Below, one piece after another: positions 6,005-9,357 of a DNA stretch of 9,357 nt. Under the pieces are notes generated by a model. The model was given only the letters and a program-made list of their open reading frames with translations. It ran no database searches and was not told the origin of the DNA. The position numbers and the translations under genes were made by a program. Every line of letters begins with the position of its first letter. The first letter of the stretch is position 1. Origin of the DNA: JAURVT01 sp049059935 (GTDB lineage Bacteria; Actinomycetota; Actinomycetes; Propionibacteriales; Nocardioidaceae); contig NZ_JBMGQR010000110.1 of NCBI RefSeq assembly GCF_049059935.1, forward strand, positions 1 to 9,357, given 5' to 3'.

Positions 6005-7528
6005 GTGCCCTGGCTGACCCTTCTCGGACTGGCCCCCCTCGTGGGCGGACTGGTCCTCGCGCTGCTGCCGCGCGGCCGTGACCTGCTGGCCAAGCAGGTG
6101 GCGCTCGGCTTCGCGACCCTGACGCTCGTCGTCGCGGTCGCGATCGCGGCGCAGTACGACCTCGACGGCGCGGGCTACCAGCTCTCCGAGCAGGTCGACT
6201 GGATCGGCGCGTTCGGCGTCCACTACGCCCTCGGCGTCAACGGGCTCGGCCTCACCCTGGTGCTGATGACCGCGATCCTGACGCCCGTCGTCGTGCTCGC
6301 GTCCTGGAACGACGGCGACACCGGCCGCTGGAGCAGCGCGTCGTTCTTCGCCTGGATGCTGGTGCTGGAGGGCCTCGCGCTCGGGGCGTTCATGGCCACC
6401 GACGTGTTCCTCTTCTACGTCCTCTTCGAGGCCACGCTCATCCCGCTGTACTTCCTGATCGGCGGCTACGGCGGCCGCGACCGCCAGGGTGCGGCGCTGA
6501 AGTTCCTGGTCTACAACCTGCTCGGCGGGCTCGTCATGCTCGCCGCCGTCGTCGGCCTCTACGTGGTGTCGTCGCGCGCCGGCAGCCCGTCGTACCTGCT
6601 GTCGGACCTGATGGACGTGGAGATGGGCACGTGGACCGAGCGTCTGCTGTTCATCGGCTTCATGGTGGCGTTCGCGATCAAGGCACCGCTGTGGCCGCTG
6701 CACACCTGGCTGCCCGGGGCGGCCAAGGCGGCGACCCCCGGGTCGTCGGTGCTGATGGTCAGCGTGCTCGACAAGATCGGCACCTTCGGCATGCTGCGCT
6801 TCTGCCTCGGGCTGTTCCCCGAGGCCTCGCAGTGGGCGAGCCCGGTGGTCATCACCCTCGCGGTGATCTCGATCATCTACGGCGCGCTGCTCGCCATCGG
6901 CGAGGACGACATCCGCCGCCTGATCGCGTACACCTCGGTGTCGCACTTCGGCTTCATCATCCTCGGCATCTTCGCCTTCACCACGCAGTCCACCACCGGC
7001 GCCGCGCTCTACATGTTCAACCACGGGCTCTCGACGGCCGCGCTGTTCCTGGTCACCGGGTTCCTGATCGCCCGGCGCGGGTCGGCCAGCATCGCCGACT
7101 ACGGCGGTGTGCAGAAGGTGGCACCCGTGCTGGCCGGCATCCTGCTCCTCGCGGGTCTGTCGAGCCTGTCGCTGCCGGGGCTCTCGCCGTTCGTCTCGGA
7201 GTTCCTGGTGCTCGCCGGCACCTTCACCCGGTCGACGGTCGCCGCCGTCTTCGCGACGCTGGGCATCGTCCTCGCCGCGCTCTACATCCTGCTCATGTAC
7301 CAACGCACGATGACCGGTCCGCTGCGCGAGGACAACGCGCACGTCACCGACCTGCACGGCCGCGAGATCGCGTCGCTGGCCCCGATGGTCGTGCTGATCA
7401 TCGGGCTCGGCCTGTTCCCGCAGCCGCTGCTCAACGTGATCCAGCCGTCCGTCGACGCCACGCTGCAGCACGTGGGCGTCACCGACCCGGCACCGGTCGC
7501 GACCGAGGCCGAGGAGGGCTCCCGATGA
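6005..7528 (+). CDS. nuoM: NADH-quinone oxidoreductase subunit M (antiporter-like proton pump subunit)
   Basis: A 507-residue Mrp-antiporter-like subunit between NuoL and NuoN; E. coli NuoM has 509. Counting from GTG 6005, the channel residues are Glu142 (VLFEATLIPLYF), Lys226 (FAIKAPLWPLHTW), Lys257 (VLDKIGTFGMLRF), His314 (SVSHFGFIILG), His340 (MFNHGLSTA) and Glu399 (SPFVSEFLVL). They match E. coli Glu144, Lys234, Lys265, His322, His348 and Glu407. SIADYGGVQKVAP is also typical of the family in actinobacteria. One departure is that the motif WLPD reads WLPG (Gly at 6716-6718). The start is uncertain. GTG 6005 has a well-placed GAGAGG, whereas ATG 5990 (512 aa, extra residues MRGDD) would overlap the nuoL stop as ATGA like the operon's other junctions, but with poor ribosome-site support. 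The mature start VPWLTLLGLAPL fits the family either way. The stop overlaps the nuoN ATG by four bases. Confidence 0.97.
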   Translation: MPWLTLLGLAPLVGGLVLALLPRGRDLLAKQVALGFATLTLVVAVAIAAQYDLDGAGYQLSEQVDWIGAFGVHYALGVNGLGLTLVLMTAILTPVVVLASWNDGDTGRWSSASFFAWMLVLEGLALGAFMATDVFLFYVLFEATLIPLYFLIGGYGGRDRQGAALKFLVYNLLGGLVMLAAVVGLYVVSSRAGSPSYLLSDLMDVEMGTWTERLLFIGFMVAFAIKAPLWPLHTWLPGAAKAATPGSSVLMVSVLDKIGTFGMLRFCLGLFPEASQWASPVVITLAVISIIYGALLAIGEDDIRRLIAYTSVSHFGFIILGIFAFTTQSTTGAALYMFNHGLSTAALFLVTGFLIARRGSASIADYGGVQKVAPVLAGILLLAGLSSLSLPGLSPFVSEFLVLAGTFTRSTVAAVFATLGIVLAALYILLMYQRTMTGPLREDNAHVTDLHGREIASLAPMVVLIIGLGLFPQPLLNVIQPSVDATLQHVGVTDPAPVATEAEEGSR

Positions 7529-9150
7529 CCCACCCCCTGCTCGTGCTGCCCGCCGCCGCACCGCCGCAGATCGACTCGCCGACCATCCAGTACGGCGACC
7601 TGTCGCCGCTGCTGATCGTCGCCGGCGTCGCGCTGCTCGGCGTCATGGTCGAGGCCTTCGCGCCGCGCGCGTCGCGCTTCGCCGTCCAGACCGGGCTCGC
7701 GGTCGTCGGCATCCTGGCCGCGTTCGCCGCCACCGTCTGGGTCGGACTCGGTCTCGACCGAGCCGACGGTGACCTCGTCGCCCGCGGTCGTGTCGTCGCC
7801 GAGGGTGCCGTCGCCGTCGACGGACCGTCGGTGTTCATGTGGGGCCTGCTGCTCCTGTTCGGGCTGGTCAGCATGGTGCTGTTCGCCGAGCGTCGTCTCG
7901 AGGGCGGGCTGTCGGCCTTCACCGGCCAGGCCGCCGCGCCTCCCGGGTCGGCCATGGAGCGCGAGGCCGTCGAGCACCGGATCGAGCACACCGAGGTCTT
8001 CCCGCTCGCGATGTTCGCGCTCGTGGGCATGATGCTGTTCCCCGCCGCCAACGACCTGCTGACGATGTTCGTCGCGCTCGAGGTGCTCTCGCTGCCGCTG
8101 TACCTGCTCTGCGGCCTGGCGCGACGTCGTCGCCTGCTGAGCCAGGAGGCGGCGATGAAGTACTTCCTGCTCGGCGCGTTCAGCTCGGCGTTCTTCGTCT
8201 ACGGCATCGCGCTCGTCTACGGCTTCGCCGGCGGGTTCGGCTTCGCCGACGTCGACCAGGCCGTCAGCAACCGCATCGAGGGCAGCAACCTGCTGCTGGC
8301 CGGCATGGCGCTGATGGCCGTCGGCGTGATGTTCAAGGTCGGCGCCGTCCCGTTCCACGCGTGGACGCCCGACGTCTACCAGGGCGCCCCCACCGCGGTG
8401 ACGGCGTTCATGGCCGCGGGCACCAAGGTGGCCGCGTTCGGTGCGATGCTCCGGCTGTTCTTCGTCGCGTTCGGCGGGGCGAGCTGGGACTGGCGCCCGA
8501 TGTTCTGGGTCGTCGCCATCCTCACGATGGTGGTGGGCGCGGTCGCGGCCGTCACCCAGTCCGACGTCAAGCGGATGCTCGCGTACTCCTCGATCGCGCA
8601 CGCCGGGTTCATCCTGGTGGGCGTCACCGGGGCGTTCGTCGGCACCGCCGATGCGAGCGTCACCAGCGTCTCGAGCGTGCTGTTCTACCTGACGGTCTAC
8701 GGCTTCTCGACGATCGGCGCGTTCGCCGTCGTCACGATCGTCCGCGACGCGTCGGGGGAGACCACCCAGCTCTCGCGGTGGGCCGGGCTCGGCAAGGAGT
8801 CGCCGCTCGTCGCCGGGGCCTTCGCGCTGTTCATGCTCGCCTTCGCCGGCATCCCGCTGACCAGCGGCTTCATCGGCAAGTGGGCGGTCTTCAGCGCCGC
8901 GTGGTCCGGCGGCGCCTGGCCGCTCGTGGTCGTCGCGGTGCTCGCGAGCGTCGTGGCCGCGTCGTTCTACGTGCGGGTGATCGTGACGATGTTCTTCACT
9001 GAGCCCTCCGGCGACGCGCCGGTCGTCGCGGTGCCCAGCATGGCGACGACCGCGGTGATCGCGGTGGCCGTCGTGGTCACCGTCCTGCTCGGCGTCGTGC
9101 CCGGTCCGGTGCTCGACCTCGCCCAGTCCGCGGGCGCTTTCGTCCGATGA
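7525..9150 (+). CDS. nuoN: NADH-quinone oxidoreductase subunit N (antiporter-like proton pump subunit)
   Basis: A 541-residue Mrp-antiporter-like subunit next to NuoK, the last gene of the operon. Channel residues are visible: Glu186 (FVALEVLSLPLYL), Lys212 (QEAAMKYFLLGAFSSAFF), Lys271 (GVMFKVGAVPFHAWTPD), Lys301 (AAGTKVAAFGAM), His359 (SSIAHAGFILVG) and Lys452 (TSGFIGKWAVF). These match E. coli Glu133, Lys158, Lys217, Lys247, His305 and Lys395. A hydrophilic loop at about 121-159, with FTGQAAAPPGSAMEREA, is inserted before the helix that starts VFPLAMFAL. This loop explains most of the excess over E. coli NuoN (~485 aa) and is a known actinobacterial trait. The start ATG 7525 overlaps the nuoM stop and has GAGGAGGG (7511-7518) six bases upstream, one of the best ribosome sites in the window. 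The upstream open frame is a nuoM shadow. The C-terminus ends VVPGPVLDLAQSAGAFVR, usual for the family. Confidence 0.98.
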   Translation: MTHPLLVLPAAAPPQIDSPTIQYGDLSPLLIVAGVALLGVMVEAFAPRASRFAVQTGLAVVGILAAFAATVWVGLGLDRADGDLVARGRVVAEGAVAVDGPSVFMWGLLLLFGLVSMVLFAERRLEGGLSAFTGQAAAPPGSAMEREAVEHRIEHTEVFPLAMFALVGMMLFPAANDLLTMFVALEVLSLPLYLLCGLARRRRLLSQEAAMKYFLLGAFSSAFFVYGIALVYGFAGGFGFADVDQAVSNRIEGSNLLLAGMALMAVGVMFKVGAVPFHAWTPDVYQGAPTAVTAFMAAGTKVAAFGAMLRLFFVAFGGASWDWRPMFWVVAILTMVVGAVAAVTQSDVKRMLAYSSIAHAGFILVGVTGAFVGTADASVTSVSSVLFYLTVYGFSTIGAFAVVTIVRDASGETTQLSRWAGLGKESPLVAGAFALFMLAFAGIPLTSGFIGKWAVFSAAWSGGAWPLVVVAVLASVVAASFYVRVIVTMFFTEPSGDAPVVAVPSMATTAVIAVAVVVTVLLGVVPGPVLDLAQSAGAFVR

Positions 9151-9156
9151 GACAAT

Positions 9157-9189
9157 GGCGGCACGCCCTTCGGTCGAGGGCGAGCCGCC
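9157..9189 (+). terminator. Strong GC-rich hairpin after nuoN, possible U-tract-less terminator or processing element
   Basis: Seven bases after the nuoN stop, GGCGGC-A-CGCCCT (9157-9169) pairs with AGGGCG-A-GCCGCC (9177-9189): 12 Watson-Crick pairs, one A-A mismatch (9163/9183) and one further T-G wobble (9170/9176), closing a five-base loop CGGTC. No T-run follows (cgagtcc), so it is not a classic intrinsic terminator. Actinobacteria often have strong hairpins without U-tracts at gene ends. It could terminate or attenuate the nuo transcript, protect its 3' end, or sit in the leader of the next gene. The pairing is seen directly; the role is inferred. Confidence 0.5.
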
Positions 9190-9196
9190 CGAGTCC

Positions 9197-9201
9197 AGGA
9201 G
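9197..9201 (+). promoter_or_regulatory. Shine-Dalgarno sequence for the polyprenyl synthase gene
   Basis: AGGAG, part of CCAGGAGAC, lies 10 bases before GTG 9212 and supports that codon over the in-frame ATG at 9155. The ATG would place the whole hairpin and this site inside the coding sequence and add a low-complexity N-terminus (MAARPSVEGEPPES). Confidence 0.55.
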
Positions 9202-9211
9202 ACGTGTCACC

Positions 9212-9357
9212 GTGCCAGCGTTCGAGCTCGACTACGCCGACCCCGAGCTGGAGTCACGCGTCCGCCTGGGGCTGGACGAGGTCGAGAAGCAGCTCGGCGC
9301 CGCCACCGAGACCGACCAGCGCTTCGTCAGCGAGGCGGCCGCGCACCTGCTGCGGGC
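9212..9357 (+). CDS. Probable trans-polyprenyl diphosphate synthase, N-terminal fragment (3' end outside window)
   Basis: Only the first 48 codons are present, and the frame is open to the window end. The translation begins (V/M)PAFELDYADPELESRVRL and continues LDEVEKQL, then TDQRFVSEAAAHLLRA. The pattern L..VE..L followed about 10 residues later by D..FV.EAA.HLL.A is the N-terminus of the actinobacterial GrcC/heptaprenyl-nonaprenyl diphosphate synthase family, normally followed by AGGKR.RP just past the window edge. Such enzymes condense isopentenyl diphosphate units into the long isoprenoid chain attached to menaquinone. The position right after nuo supports this, since the same pair is common in actinobacteria. 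The diagnostic Asp-rich motifs (DDxxD) are not in the window, so the family call rests on the N-terminal pattern and context. GTG 9212 is chosen for its AGGAG; ATG 9155 is the alternative. Confidence 0.7.
   Translation, partial: MPAFELDYADPELESRVRLGLDEVEKQLGAATETDQRFVSEAAAHLLR

Noticed and set aside
5924..7561. Minus-strand open frame (545 codons) opposite nuoM
   Set aside because: Shadow frame with the same artefactual composition; nuoM on the + strand has all family residues.
4038..9150. Similarity among nuoL, nuoM and nuoN as a possible recent tandem duplication
   Set aside because: The shared motifs reflect ancient paralogy of antiporter-like subunits found in all complex I operons; the sequences are too diverged for recent duplication.
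9151..9156. GACAAT resembling a sigma-70-type -10 box just after nuoN
   Set aside because: No TTGAC-like -35 box at the right distance upstream, and the implied transcript start would fall inside the hairpin's left arm. Too weak to call a promoter.
7282..9210. Minus-strand open frame (642 codons) opposite nuoN, the longest antisense frame
   Set aside because: It spans the end of nuoM, all of nuoN and the hairpin. The protein is low-complexity and charged and resembles no family I know.
9155..9211. In-frame ATG at 9155 as the start of the polyprenyl synthase gene
   Set aside because: No purine-rich ribosome site lies upstream, and the extra residues look unlike the family and would encode the hairpin. 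GTG 9212 has AGGAG and gives a family-like N-terminus.

Overview
The window is the 3' part of a nuo operon, which encodes the proton-pumping NADH:quinone oxidoreductase (complex I, NDH-1). All genes are on the + strand in the canonical order nuoG (3' part only)-H-I-J-K-L-M-N. The start of a probable trans-polyprenyl diphosphate synthase gene follows. Base composition is very GC-rich, with G or C at nearly every third codon position. The subunits also carry actinobacterial traits: long hydrophilic C-terminal tails on NuoH and NuoJ, a ~40-residue loop in NuoN containing FTGQAAAPPGS, a WPLHTWLP...TPGSS form of NuoM, and a polyprenyl synthase directly downstream. I infer a high-GC actinobacterium, most likely Propionibacteriales/Nocardioidaceae-like (Nocardioides or Aeromicrobium type). 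The family placement is tentative.

Layout. Positions 1-1068 hold the C-terminal 355 residues of NuoG, the large peripheral Fe-S subunit. Positions 1065-2342 hold NuoH, the quinone-site membrane subunit, and 2344-2922 hold NuoI, which carries two [4Fe-4S] clusters. Positions 2919-4021 hold the small membrane subunits NuoJ and NuoK. Positions 4038-9150 hold the three antiporter-like pump subunits NuoL, NuoM and NuoN. Spacing is extremely tight: four-base ATGA/GTGA stop-start overlaps at G/H, I/J, J/K and M/N, one base between H and I, and 16 bases between K and L. This points to one transcript with translational coupling. No gap in the window exceeds about 65 bases, and I see no RNA genes, mobile elements, CRISPR arrays or long repeats.

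How the genes work together. Electrons from NADH pass through the peripheral arm (NuoG here, NuoE/F upstream and outside the window) and the NuoI clusters to quinone at the NuoH interface. The released energy is transmitted through J and K to the L, M and N channels, which move protons out of the cell. The downstream polyprenyl diphosphate synthase plausibly makes the isoprenoid side chain of menaquinone, the probable electron acceptor.

This is an ordinary, highly conserved housekeeping locus, and I found no new system. Points worth a second look are a strong hairpin between nuoN and the polyprenyl synthase gene, loss of the usual Asp in the NuoM WLPD motif, the choice of nuoM start, the long tails on NuoH and NuoJ, and a small patch of non-preferred codons in nuoL.
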